64,000 nt of DNA. Origin: Ampullaceana balthica (taxonomy: Eukaryota > Mollusca > Gastropoda > Lymnaeidae). Below are positions 36,201 through 46,092 of the stretch, piece after piece; the stretch's first letter is position 1, and the number at the start of each line of letters is the position of its first letter. Below the pieces are notes generated by a model. That model did not search any database and was not told the origin of the DNA. It was given only the letters and a program-made list of their open reading frames with translations. The position numbers and the translations under genes were made by a program. The stretch covers positions 1,223,811-1,287,810 of the forward strand of contig CALYLW010000121.1 in the NCBI GenBank assembly GCA_944989445.1, in the 5' to 3' direction.

Positions 36201-36384
36201 GCAACTCATAATCAAGCAAAAAGTTTCAAAACTATGAGAATTTCCAAGACAGACCATTATAAAAGACAAAAACAAAATTACTCACATCAGAAGCATTACG
36301 ATTTAAATGTTTTTTAACAGAATCCAATTTCTTGATGGCATTTTCCAGCTGAAACACCCTGTCTTTGGCTTCATTGACTGCCAT
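24201..36384 (-). CDS. NCOA4: Nuclear receptor coactivator 4 (ferritinophagy receptor), 7 coding exons
   Basis: NCOA4 delivers ferritin to autophagosomes for iron release and was first described as a nuclear-receptor coactivator. Coding exons (minus): 36384-36286, 35519-35296, 34896-34641, 33842-33557, 31739-31590, 25627-25427, 24848-24201. All introns are GT/AG and all phases agree except at the end of exon 5. The model gives about 620 residues, close to the roughly 614 of human NCOA4. Residues 1-110 are the N-terminal coiled-coil (ARA70) region; [10 protein letters not shown] at 45-54 matches the family core. The remainder carries repeated W-L motifs (EDWL, NNWL, KSWL, QHWL, DDWL, LDWL) and FFxHI-x5/6-WL modules, ending in WLL like other members. 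The ATG lies in AACAATGG. Exon 5 needs removal of one base (G run at 31603-31605) to read HIPRDAK into exon 6; as written it stops. UTRs and promoter are not resolved. Confidence 0.9.
26168..27250. mobile_element. piggyBac-like (TTAA) non-autonomous element in NCOA4 intron
   Basis: TTAA at 26164-26167 followed by CCCTTTACAGTCTGATGCGC; the other end is GCGCATTGGACTGTAAAGGG (27231-27250), its imperfect inverted complement. A CCC start and TTAA target fit piggyBac-type transposons. A short plus frame [20 protein letters not shown] (26434-26501) may be a transposase start, but no catalytic region is present. Confidence 0.65.
27231..27802. repeat. 27-bp tandem array (about 21 copies)
   Basis: The unit is ATTGGACTGTAAAGGG + TTAA + AGTGAAC/T. 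The first 20 bases equal the right end of the adjacent TTAA element plus its target site. Two unit variants (ending C or T) are interspersed. The LTR element at 27803 interrupts the array. Confidence 0.95.
27803..28403 (-). repeat. 3' LTR
   Basis: TG...CA ends (TGTAGAAG to CCTGCAACA). The TATA-like and AATAAA motifs define an approximate U3-R-U5 order on the minus strand. The polypurine tract next to it is poor, so the inner boundary may be off by a few bases. Confidence 0.85.
28404..29008 (-). other. LTR element 3' internal untranslated segment
   Basis: About 600 bases between the gag-protease stop and the 3' LTR. It contains imperfect CATAAATC(A/C)(T/G)G repeats at 28850-28970. No frame with similarity. 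Confidence 0.6.
29009..30823 (-). CDS. Retrotransposon Gag-protease fused to an integrase-tail-like segment
   Basis: 604 codons. Residues about 25-160 resemble a Retrotrans_gag capsid ([32 protein letters not shown]). A CCHC zinc knuckle lies at 239-252 and a retropepsin with FLMDTGAA at 295-302. No reverse transcriptase, RNase H or integrase core follows. After a low-complexity linker, residues about 505-575 ([11 protein letters not shown], then [17 protein letters not shown] and KIIHFE) resemble the C-terminal (GPY/F-like) tail of gypsy-type integrases. An in-frame internal deletion therefore probably joined protease to integrase tail. The frame is intact, so it may still be translated and packaged by an autonomous relative (inference). 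Confidence 0.85.
   Translation of the reverse strand: MTVMHSARSSSSRTKPKMATALNNLTTFNGTSAWQTFIVQFESSAKILKWNQEEKLLYLGVSLKDAAADFAYNEIGEEERNTFDKLKDALADRFSDHRTPAFFQNLLERRNFLSSETTAEYATDLKRLVVKSFPTADQTTRDAIGFKQFLRGLPDQSMVSQVGIMAIPPTVDKARAALEQLLNLRDNVCTPVQMVASVTTDQLSSEISDLREVLRSFVTSQRESAPQWTRQLRRAELRCYNCDGVGHLARNCASEERGGTTPRPLQLNSISVMENHVNSRAVYVPVQVCGVRSEFLMDTGAAVTVISKKRFFEIPRKQRPLIYKLDPVNLQTANGAPLKLYGVSQLKLKIGNKVYPWTVYVAEIAEDGYLGFDFLCKFNFSFSVSQGLTLGNIKVQVVHKGKRLSCEPYKMYSSANVYSDTSVSNGAKNTQLPVSPHVGVNAVKVNKRQSSRQSQLTRVTRGQSSPIVHDPLPVSRLRNVNDTSVKRRGQFGRLARVDTGGTMRQEREKGDVTTREANRSFKVGDKIQLSDSVNQACRENKNTNRRRNHFVITRKFSENLFEIKGEGQTMKIIHFEGHASMTHDETYPPKLKSKIMNYSCDRRL
30892..31407 (-). repeat. 5' LTR (truncated by assembly gap)
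   Basis: No difference from 27803-28318 by eye. The missing 85 or so bases fall in the N run. Confidence 0.9.
31408..31559. other. Assembly gap (152 N)
   Basis: Run of N between the truncated 5' LTR and NCOA4 exon 5. It hides the LTR end and any remaining 27-bp array units. The first bases after it (ATTGGAC) match the start of an array unit. Confidence 1.
31590..31739 (-). other. NCOA4: NCOA4 exon 5 with apparent 1-base frameshift
   Basis: Acceptor TTTTTCCAG and donor GTGAGT are both good. The correct frame is fixed by KSWLDP and FFQHI, which match other modules of the protein. As written the frame then runs PERC-stop. Dropping one base of the CCC run (plus-strand GGG, 31603-31605) gives PRDAK, which joins exon 6 (MWLQQ) in phase 0 and restores the FFxHI-x6-WL module. 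The site lies about 45 bases from a run of N. Confidence 0.75.
31928..32140. repeat. 17-bp tandem array (about 13 copies)
   Basis: The unit is GACCACAGACATGATAT with GACTAC and GGACAC variants grouped in blocks. It lies in NCOA4 intron 4. Confidence 0.95.
32216..33480 (-). pseudogene. 5'-truncated RTE-like LINE reverse transcriptase relic
   Basis: The minus frame shows [16 protein letters not shown], a stop (INC-stop-VVHG), [21 protein letters not shown], the catalytic box [47 protein letters not shown], a thumb/tail region ([19 protein letters not shown]) and [11 protein letters not shown]. The tail then hits TGA where Trp is usual and is frameshifted. A further stop lies near 33373. It is a dead copy inside NCOA4 intron 4, in the same orientation as the gene. 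Confidence 0.88.
34224..34443 (-). mobile_element. tRNA-Leu-like SINE in NCOA4 intron 3
   Basis: The minus strand starts GGGCGCGGTGGTCGAGCGG, an A-box region like tRNA-Leu; the B box is decayed (GACTTGAATCTC). The body shares GGTATCTG and TTGATTGAG-type segments with other SINE copies. Confidence 0.65.
35187..35283. repeat. 15-bp tandem array next to NCOA4 exon 2 donor
   Basis: CTGTTAAGTGTTACA repeats about 6.5 times, starting about 12 bases inside the intron from the exon 2 splice donor. Confidence 0.95.
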
Positions 36385-38158
36385 TGTTTGACAGTTTTAA
36401 GAAGATAAGCTTACAATTATCTGTGAATAAATTAATTTAATAGATATGTTTAGGACTAATTTGTAGCCTATGTAACCTAATATTACACAAGCTGCTGCTA
36501 AAAATGTTATACTTGGCAAGACAGCAAATAGCTTGTGAATATTAAAATAAAATGGAGCACACACTTATTATGTATTGGTCATAATATATGAGTCTATACA
36601 TTTTGTTATAAGTATAGCTGGGTTTAATAATTGTACATGTGACAAGCACTTTAAAAGTAAAAAAAAACAAATATTTATAATAAAGTATAAGTCTTATGAA
36701 CAGCAGGATGTTGACATTGAGGTGAACATACATTTCTATGAGGAAATGAATATAAACAATTTCAGAGCCAAGCCAAAAATTGCTTTATTTGAGTGTTTCT
36801 GAATTCACTTGCTACTACTACTGGTGTCCTATTTTATTGGATGATTGCTTAACCCAGAGGTTGACTAACTTCTGACTTAACACCACATATGACTTGAGAA
36901 TATTCAAGTCATGCCTAACATCCATCAAGTATTTTATTTTGATTTTCTGACCTAATGCCACTGGCACTATCCCATCTTTGTACATCTGCTGCCCATAACT
37001 CAAAGTGTGGCATGTTATATTTTTAGAACTGATATACATTTGCATAAGACAGAGGCTCCTGACTGAAGAGAGAAGATGGATTTCAAACAAATTCTTCTTC
37101 CATTTATTTTTTCCCATTATCTGATCATTATGACTCCTTTTTTGCTTTTACCCTGATCAATGTCAGATACCGATTAGAGCTTGGTGGACTCTGGGAAACC
37201 CTTAAGCCACAGGACTCTTGTTTCCATTTTAGTCACCTCTATGTCAATGTCAAGGTATATATTTGTACACAAATGTTTGTACAAAGGTAAGTGAGGAGAC
37301 ACACAAAAATGCAGAGTGAGGGGACAGACAATTAGAATAGTTACAATATTCCAAAATATCATTTTATTGTCGTATCAGCAAGCATTTTACTTGTATTTTA
37401 ACACTTACCAATATAAGAATTTTTTCTTAAAGAATTACATTTTGTCAGAAGAAGCTACACTCTCATCTAAGTTATAAAAACTTTAATGGCCATAACTTTT
37501 TGTTGCTGATGCTGAACTCATCATTTTAATCTGATATTTTATCAGTCTCTGGGATCATGCAACAGTGTTGCCGACCCTTTAACCGGAAACCAAACATGCA
37601 CTACAGTATCAGAAACTTCAGCTGAGACAATCTAAAGCTATGTGAACGATTGTTTAGCTTGGCTGGTTATATTATTAATAAGTCCCGCTCATCACTTGAA
37701 CCAAATAATGTCAATACACTTGTCTGTTTGCGTTGTTGGTTAAAAGATGTCATATAAAGAATATATTCCAGTGTTATTTCAATTTTCGACAAGTACTTTT
37801 AATAAATGTTACTTATGACACCATACATTTCAATTTTTATCTTTAATCGAAATTAACAATTAATTTTTCAAAAGTTATTGATTAAATTTAAATTAATCGT
37901 TAACAGCCCTATTAATAATTAATAGTCTTGATGTGGAGTTGAGTATATTTGGCGGGGTGACAATAATTTTCTAGTTAACATACTCCTAAGCCTAAACCCT
38001 AACCTCATAATTATAATTTATGGATCATTGAAAGAAATTGAAAAGGCAAAAAAGTCCACACAAAAAAAGACGCTCAACTGAAAATCGAAACCCATACCTG
38101 ATACCATTAGTACAAAAATCATACACACTACCATGAGATCAAAAAAGCTTGTTGCAAA
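36385..38158. other. NCOA4 5' flank; no other gene recognised
   Basis: AT-rich. The 5' UTR and promoter should lie here or further right, but no TATA box or initiator can be assigned. A CGTTAACAGCCCTA motif near 37898 resembles a hAT-type terminus without a visible partner. Confidence 0.4.
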
Positions 38159-40009
38159 TAGGCCTGTCAACGGGTACCCGGGTACCCGTTGCCGTGTGAA
38201 TACCCGGGTAGTAAAATTCCGCCCGGGTACCCGTAAAAATGTGGCTTCAATGTCTATATTAACCGTAGGCCAAACTTCGGCTCCCATGCGGTTTTTTGTG
38301 TTTACATTGTGGCTTGCGAAACAATTTATCAAATGAAAATTTTTCTTTCAAATATATGCTGTGAAGTAGATCTAATGAGAAATATCTGTCAACGGGAAAT
38401 ATCTGTCAACGGGAAATAAAATACAATGTATTTTGATATACCTTTTTTTCTCTCAACGTGAAACCGAAATCGCACAACACACACACAAAAAATTGGTTCT
38501 TTAAAAGAATCATATAAAGAAAACAAAAGTCCTCTGCAGGATGGACTGCTTATAGATTAAAGACGCTATGTTTGTTAATAAAAAAACAAACCCTTGCTTT
38601 GACTAACTTTGCTTTGAAATACGCCGATTGATACTAGCTAATGTGTTTATCTACCCCCTCTCCTCCCTTCACTCCTATAACCCACACCCCTGCACTTCTT
38701 GTGTTCATTAACACGTGTTGACCTAGAAAAACTGATCTTAATAATGCGTACAAGGTCGTCAGTATTTAAATTTAATAAATTAAATAGTTACTAACAGTAT
38801 AAGACTTCGGCTGAGGATGGACTGCACAGAGATGAAAGATGCTGTGTTTGTTTTTTGTTCATACACCCTTGCTTTGACAGTAACTTTGCTTTGAAATAGC
38901 CGACAGTGGGTCACCAATTGATACTATCTAATGCCGTTTTTCTATTCTCCCCCCCCCCTCTCATCTCTTCCCTCATATAACCCAGTGCTTCTCAAAAATG
39001 TTTGTATTGTGGACCGGCAGGATTTTTTTCCATTGCACCAGGAACCGGTGCAGTATTTTCCCTGTACTTACATGGTAGCGAAATGTATTTAATTTCCTTT
39101 TATTTTATTTCCTTTTATTTCTTTCATTTATTTGCTTATTGTCAAAAATGACAAATTCTATAGTTAGTATTATTGGTAGCAATTTGAGGATTATAATCAT
39201 ATTTTTCTCTCCTTTCATGATAACTTCGGCGGACTCCCACTTTGAGAAGCACTGCTATAACCCACAGCCCTTGCATTCGCGTGTGTTTCTTGTGTTCATT
39301 GACACGTGTTTGCCTAGCCCAAAAATTGATATTAATAATACACCCAAAGTTAATAAGATGGGTAAGACGTCGTGTGGAATCAGGCCAATCAAGTTGACAG
39401 CGACACGGCAAAATGCAACCATTGTAATGAAATTGTGTCTGCGAAGGGTGGCAACCCAACGCGATAAAACGCCATTTAAACGCTATTCATAAATTGATAA
39501 ATTTTATAAACAAACCGCCGATCCAACTCATGTCAGCAATTTGTTGGTGTCAACAAAAGCAGTAACACTGACCAAAACACGATCACTTGAGATTTACCGC
39601 AGTATTGCGTCCTTCATCGCCATTAGCATCGACTACCGACGACAAGTGGATATTAACATTCAAGGTATGACACTGAACGTTACGTCATTGACGTTGACAT
39701 TTTGTTTGCATGTTCAGTTTACTGTCGTTTATGAGTATGACGAATGCATTTACAGCAGGAATTGAATAAAAGTTTTTAGTGCATTATAGTTAATTGTAGT
39801 GCATTAGTAATAGTATGTTACTGGAAGCAAGCCGTTGGCTACTACTGCTGTGTGAAATGAGGTGCATGGATGGTGGCTAGGTTGCATTGTATAGCGATCA
39901 TGACGGGGAAAATTATGCGATGTTTAAATTTAGAACGGGTAACCCGGGTACCCGTTGGAAATTTTCACGAGTACCCGGGCAGCTTTTTTCAACAAAATTG
40001 ACAGCCCTA
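38159..40009. mobile_element. Non-autonomous hAT element with 8-bp target duplication
   Basis: TAGGCCTGTCAACGGGTACC at the left and the complement of TAGGGCTGTCAA at the right. GTTGCAAA flanks both ends (38151-38158, 40010-40017). Sub-terminal GGGTACCCGGG repeats lie at both ends. The interior holds two diverged copies of a roughly 250-bp block (38530 and 38810) and a nested MITE. No transposase is recognised. Confidence 0.9.
38983..39254. mobile_element. Nested hAT-type MITE
   Basis: CAGTGCTTCTCAAA at one end and TTTGAGAAGCACTG at the other (14-bp inverted repeat). The flanks ATATAACC and CTATAACC form a 7/8 target duplication. It splits the second copy of the internal block of the surrounding element. 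Confidence 0.85.
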
Positions 40010-40017
40010 GTTGCAAA

Positions 40018-41801
40018 TTCGTCTTTTAAAAAATATTATATCAGAAGCTTTTAAATGTTGATTTTATTTTACGGTGTTACCTGTTATTGGTAGTTGAGTA
40101 TCGACACTTCCAAAAGTAAGACTCTGTACGTGTAAAAATATCACACTGTGTCGTGTACCACCAAGTAATTGACAAGTAGCACACTCCTGTATAAAATTTT
40201 AATTTATCTTCACATGATCAGCCAAAAAACTCATTATAACTCTAAGCATTATAGGGAAAAATCTCTGAATAACCACTTCGTATAGTTATAGCTTTGACTT
40301 GCTAGCCTAAATGAAAGGTAAAGTCAAGTAGGACAACTTCACTAAAAGTCTAAGTGTGAACAGTGAAAGTGTTTCTTTTCAAATTAAATGAATGATTCTT
40401 TAAATTAATTAAATTAAGACTGATCACTGATGAGGAGAAGGCCAATGCCAATTATTAGTATTACAGTTACACTAAAGACTTAAACTTAAAGGACTAAACT
40501 AAGTCTCACAAAGTCGACAACAACTAGTCATCTTCATCTAGTATCTAGTCTCAACTAAGACTAAATAATTACTTTAACTCACATGTCACATGTACTTGTA
40601 CAAACTTACAAACCATCATAAAATAGTATAAATTATTGCCTAGGCCTAACTTAGCATAATAATAAATAAGGCCTAAGACTATGAATAAGTGAATAAGACT
40701 CGAGAAAATTAAATCATTAATTATAATTATATGGAGTTTCAATTTTTCTTACTATTAATTACTATAGACTATTACTTTTTTAAAACTGAAGTCGAAGTCT
40801 GAAGTGAAAGTTCACTCACTTTGTTGTCACTACCACTATGACTATGTAAACTATGTATTATGTACTATTACTATGTAGGTACTTTGACATAAAATTTAAA
40901 TGAAGTCCAATAGGCTTAAATAATATATCATTTTAAAGGGCTTGCTAAGACCTTTTCAAAAACACCTGTTTTGTCTTTCTATCTTTTATAGAAGTGGAGT
41001 TATGATTTTTTTTGTCGATTTTTTTTGCCCCTTATATAACCTATATTATTTATTAAAAAACTTGTGACCCAAATTTCAAAATTCTGTACTCTTTCCCTCA
41101 CAACTTTTTTAATTTTAGAGATAAAGGTATCAAATTTTCAGGAGACATTCACAATCCAATTTACAAAACAATGAACAAGAAATGTTTAAAGTTTATCAAG
41201 ATTTTGAATTTTGTAAAAATATATTTAAAGGCTTGTTGAAAAAAATCATAGCGAAAATTAGTATTTATATATATATATTGATATATAAATACAAATCAGA
41301 ACAAACAATTGCATGCCTAATGTATTTTAATTAATATACTATGTCAATGTCATTTTGTCATGAGACTCCTGTCACTCTACTTGACTTACTTGAGAAGTAA
41401 AATAGCCTAGACCGTATTTGAGTTGTATTGACGTTTTGTTTAATTTTAGTCTGATCGAGTCTGACTCGAGTGCGTCAGTACGGAGTACACGTCGTAATTT
41501 ATAAATAATCCTCAGCCTCAGTGACCTCAGTCAGTCACTCAGGGTAGTTTTCATTATTCATACGTAACTCAGTAACTCAATCACTGCACTAATGAAATGT
41601 CACATTTTACTGTCTAATCAAAATCCTAGATATAATAAATAGTTTTAAATGACAAAAAGCATACAATACCGCAATTAACCTTCGATATGACAATAAATAT
41701 ATCCAAGGCTAAATTCGTTCAATAATAAACACGGTTCTTCCTTGACTGACCGAGAATTAGAACACAGCGAACTTTCGTTGTTAAGTAGCCGAAAATACGA
41801 A
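40018..41801. other. No gene recognised
   Basis: AT-rich intergenic sequence with no supported feature. Confidence 0.5.
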
Positions 41802-41857
41802 CAGTGACCCAGGGTTGCCAGATTGTAATTTGGGTAAAAGGGAAACTGACTGCCAAA

Positions 41858-42280
41858 CCCGTAAAAAACCAAGTTTTTCACTATAAATCCATTATGTACG
41901 AGACGTAACTAAAAGAATGTTCATTATAATACGCAGCGAAAGACCATCCAAAAATACAAAATTGCAGTTGTGTCGTAAAACATGTTTAACATAATGCGCA
42001 CCGATCAAGAATATGTTTATTAAAAGTGTTGTCAATAAAATACGCACCTTATTGCGCGACAGAAAGGTTGTTCAATATAATACGCACCGCGACGCTCTAT
42101 CTCAAAAAATAGCATAATACATAGGAATACATAAAATTATCTTTAAAAATCAATAATTCAATTACGGTACATGCGATCGATCTGAAATTTTGATACATAG
42201 TTTTTATCATCGCCACAAAACTGCCTACTAAATTTCAGCTCGCTAGCTTACGAGGAAGTGGGTTAAAAATCGATCCAAAG
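41858..42280 (+). repeat. Repeat family C copy inside a hAT element
   Basis: It begins AAACCCGTAAAAAACC and matches 22793-23200 closely (TTGTCGTAAAACATG-type block, CAATAATTCAATTACGG). The 3' end with the ATATAAGGGATTT motif is missing or diverged. Confidence 0.65.
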
Positions 42281-42825
42281 TGAAAATACATTGAAAAATC
42301 TGCCAAAATCACGTGACGTCATTTTCGGACAGCTCATAACGGCTGAAAATAAGTTAACTATTTAAAATGAAGGTAAAACCAGGAGAAAAAGGATAGTAAA
42401 TGTGTAAATGCCAATTTTCGTATGTATGGTTGTACTCACAAAATAAATAGACTTTGATACTAACATACAAATTTGAAAGAAAAGCTTCAGGTCATCCTTT
42501 TCCTCTAGACTATATATGCAGTATTATTATAAACTTTATCAGATGTCAAGTCATCAAGCAATCTTGGTGACATGACAAAGTCCTTACTGCATTTATTTGT
42601 AAACAAAAGCTCAGCCCTGACTCTAACAATAGCGTCTAAAAGTGTGAGCTGCATTCTGTATCTGGCTTTGTCTTAATAGTCTCTTCGTTAAACTTTTAAA
42701 AAACTTTTTAATGTTTAAAATACACGTAAGCTATTCCAAAAAGAAAATAATTAATAAGGTTATTGGCTTATTGGTGAATTTTATTTTTTTTATTTTTTGT
42801 GATAACGATAAAGATTATTTTTATA

Positions 42826-43612
42826 CTAGGGGCAAGTACCCGGCTCCCGCCCGGGTTTAACAACAACAGCAACAAAACAAAAACAACAAAAACAACAACA
42901 AAACAACAAAAACAAAACAACAACAAAAACAACAACAAAACAACAAAACAACAACAAAAACAACAACAAAACAAAAACAAAACAACAACAAAACAACAAC
43001 TACAACAACAACAACAAAACAACAACTACAACAACAACAGCAACAACAACAAAGCAACAACAACAAAACAACAAATACAACAGCAACAACAACAAAGCAA
43101 CAACAACATGAAGGACATTGTCGTCGCAGGACAATGGATGTGGACAACAACAACAACAGCAAAAACAACACAAAAGCAACAACAGCAACAACAACAGCAA
43201 CAACAACAAAAACAACAACAGCAACAACAACAAAAACAAAACAACAACAAAAACATCAACAACAAAACAACAACTACAACAACAAAAGCAACAACAACAA
43301 AAAAAATTATTTTATGGCGATAATCGCCTTCTTGTTAATCTCGACACCAAAATGTTTATTAATTTGCGTCATTATTTTACGTCTTAATTTTCAATAATTT
43401 TTATTTTATATAGCTCATATAAGGAAAAACTACATTTTGGGCCCCCGGGCCCCAGTATCTTATATATATGGAACGAAACCTGTTTAATAACCTTTCCGGT
43501 ATAATTTTGTGTACGTGTACCAAATTTCACGTTATTTGGTTGTCTGGATCTTGAGTTATTAGGGAACAGACAGACAACAAATGCGGCTTATATATATAGA
43601 GATATATAGAGA
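42826..43612 (-). mobile_element. Non-autonomous Helitron, downstream member of second tandem pair
   Basis: It starts TCTCTATATATCTC at 43612, two bases after the previous CTAG, has the AAGCCGC leader variant, and ends in the hairpin plus CTAG at 42826 followed by host T. The interior is a CAA/GTT-rich array. Confidence 0.85.
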
Positions 43613-43614
43613 TA

Positions 43615-44480
43615 CTAGGGGCAAGTACCCGGCTTCTCCCGGATTTAACAACAACAGCAACAACAAAAACAACAACAGCAACAACGACAAAAAAAACAAC
43701 AGAAACAGCAACAGCAACAAAACAACAAAAACAAAACAACAACAAAAACAACAACAAAACATCAACTACAACAACAACAGCAACAACAACAAAGCAACAA
43801 CAACAAAACAACAACTACAACAGCAACAACAACAAAGCAACAACAACATGAAGGACATTGACGTCGCAGGGCAAGGGATGTGGACAACAACAACAACAGC
43901 AAAAACAACACAAAAGCAACAACAGCAACAACAACAAAAACAACACAAAAGCAACAACAACAGCAACAACAACAAAAACAACAACAGCAACAACAACAAA
44001 AACAAAACAACAACAAAAACATCAACAACAAAACAATAACAAAGCAACAACAAAACAATAACAAAGCAACAACAAAACAACAACTACAACAATAACAGCA
44101 ACAACAACAAAGCAACAACAACAAAACAACAACAACAAAAGCAACAACAACAAAGCAACAACAACAAAAAAATTATTTTATGGCGATAATCGCCTTCTTG
44201 TTAATCTCGACACCAAAATGTTTATTAATTTGCGTCATTATTTTACGTCTTAATTTTCAATAATTTTTATTTTATATAGCTCATATAGGGAAAAACTACA
44301 TTTTGGGCCCCCGGGCCCCAGTATCTTATATATAAGGAACGAAACCCGTTTAATAACCTTTCCGGTATAATTTTGTGTACGTGTACCAAATTTCACGTTA
44401 TTTGGTTGTCTGGATCTTGAGTTATTAGGGAACAGACAGACAACCAGACAGACAACAAATGCGTCTTATATATATAGAGA
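43615..44480 (-). mobile_element. Non-autonomous Helitron, upstream member of second tandem pair
   Basis: Minus strand: host A, then TCTCTATATATATAAGACGC at 44480, a CAA/GTT-rich body, and a 3' hairpin with CTAG ending at 43615. The leader has the AAGACGC variant, as in the first member of the 16698-18437 pair. Confidence 0.85.
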
Positions 44481-45079
44481 TATTTATATATTTTTATTAT
44501 TATTTTAAGAAAAAGGCCAAAAAGCCAAAAAAATTTTTGAGGCCAAACCCTCTTAAAAAGGCCAAATTTTGAGAGTTTGGCCTTAAAAAGGCCAATATGG
44601 CAACCCTGCAGTGACCTATTGGGGTCAAGTTCAATCAAATGTAGTCAAGGCCGAATTTTGTCACGTAGCAAATTTTCATTGGGGAAATAGGGCTGACTAT
44701 AACGACAGTGTTGGGAACACTTCATCTTAATACAATTATTATAAATAAACAATTAAAAAACTTTATTTACACAAAACATTACCTTGATAACTGAATAACA
44801 GTTGGGTCTAGCCTCAAATATCAAATAAATCATCTGTTAAAGTTACAGACGCTCCCTTTTAGCTTCTAAATTAAATCTATACAGTAGAGTATAGTATTAA
44901 TTAGTATACTATACTATACAGTAGAGTCAGTAAATTAATCATTGTTAATGTCAATACCCATACATTATATATTTCCTAGCAATAAAATTAAAAATATTTC
45001 TTGGTGTCAAATTAATCTAAACCAGTTTAGATTTGACTTAAACGTGTCAATTCAGCAATGACTTATCTTAATTAACTGT

Positions 45080-45600
45080 CTGTTACTGACGCCTGACGCT
45101 CCTTCTAAATCTATACCAAAGAATATTGGCTAATATTGCGTCCTACGCTTATCCATGGTTTGTATTTAGTCCTGCATTCTTATTAGAGTTTTAAATGTTG
45201 ATAAAGTGTTGGTTTTCCTGGTCTCTTCAGGCAACCCATTCCACGCCCCAATGCCGGACGGGAAGAACGAGAATTTGTATGTGTTTGTTCTTGCATACGA
45301 AATAAGAAATGTGTTTTTATCCTTATGTCAACTTATGTCTATCTGAGGGTTGTATTAAGTTATCTTTGTGTTGTATTTCTAAATTATTATGTATTATTAC
45401 TAATTTACTCTTGGTTCTTCTATCCTCCAGTGTTTCAAGGTTTCATGATTTAACTAATGGTGTTATTCTTGACAGTTTTGAATATTCTCCAGTAATGAAT
45501 CTTGTAGCACTTTTTGGATTTGTTCTAGTTTATCAATGTTTTCTCTGGATAATGGCTCCCATACAGAAGATGCATATTCTAGTACAGTCGATCAGACCAG
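45080..45600 (-). pseudogene. CR1-like LINE reverse transcriptase C-terminus relic
   Basis: The minus strand reads LEYASSVWEPLSRENIDKLE, then (shifted) TRFITGEYSKLSRITPLVKS, NLETLEDRRTKSKLVII, NLEIQHKDNLIQPSDRHK and RKTNTLSTFKTLI before the stop. Several frameshifts are present. It is collinear with 1366-1612 and ends in a related 3' UTR. Confidence 0.75.
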
Positions 45601-45654
45601 TGGTGGAGTTTCAGTCGCAAACACGAGAGTTTAGAGTTTAGTGACTCAAATGCG

Positions 45655-45845
45655 AACATATCCCTGCCCAACTATCTCATATTTCAACAGGCTAGATTCT
45701 AACAGGGACTCGAACTGCCGTCATTGCAGCCAAGCCTCTGAAACAGTACTACACCTGTCAACCTCGTGTAGCGCGCTAAACAGCAGGGGAGGTTAGGGAG
45801 GCAAAAGAGACCCACGTGAAGACAATATTATATGGCACTGCTCAG
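45655..45845 (+). pseudogene. Possible LINE zinc-knuckle fragment
   Basis: The plus frame contains CRHCSQASETVLHLSTSC (C-x2-C-x9-H-x4-C), typical of the C-terminal knuckle of some LINE polymerases. It is very short. Confidence 0.4.
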
Positions 45846-45865
45846 CAGATGAAGCAGGTCTGTTG

Positions 45866-46092
45866 GCTTGTGACGCAGCTTTCACAGGCCACGGCTATGA
45901 GTTATGAGGGTTCCACGCATAACCCAGCTGTCTTTGTTTCACTAAATAGTAACTAGTGTTAGGTACCCATTCGGAGCTGTGTGGAATGTAGACTCAGGGA
46001 CACCCTTGGCCCCGGGAACAAATCCTTGCATTCAAATGGATTCGAACCCTGTGACCATTGGTATGCCAGCCGAGCGCGCATGCCACTCGAGT
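45866..46092 (-). mobile_element. tRNA-derived SINE (minus copy)
   Basis: The B box GGTTCGAATCC lies on the minus strand (plus 46038-46048) and an A-box-like CGAGTGGCATGCGCG at about 46089-46075. The body matches 15120-15250 (CCCGGGGCC, AATGGGTACCTAACAC, GTGGAACCC). Confidence 0.75.

Larger units (their letters stand above)
41810..44608. mobile_element. hAT element hosting nested insertions
   Basis: CAGGGTTGCCAGATTG at the left and the complement of CAGGGTTGCCATATTGGCC at the right. CAGTGACC is duplicated at 41802-41809 and 44609-44616. It contains a family C copy (41858-42280) and the Helitron pair (42826-44480), leaving under 700 bases of its own sequence and no transposase. Confidence 0.9.

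Noticed and set aside
39139..39492. 117-codon plus frame
   Set aside because: It spans the end of a nested MITE and the body of a non-autonomous hAT. No domain recognised, and the opposite strand is also open.
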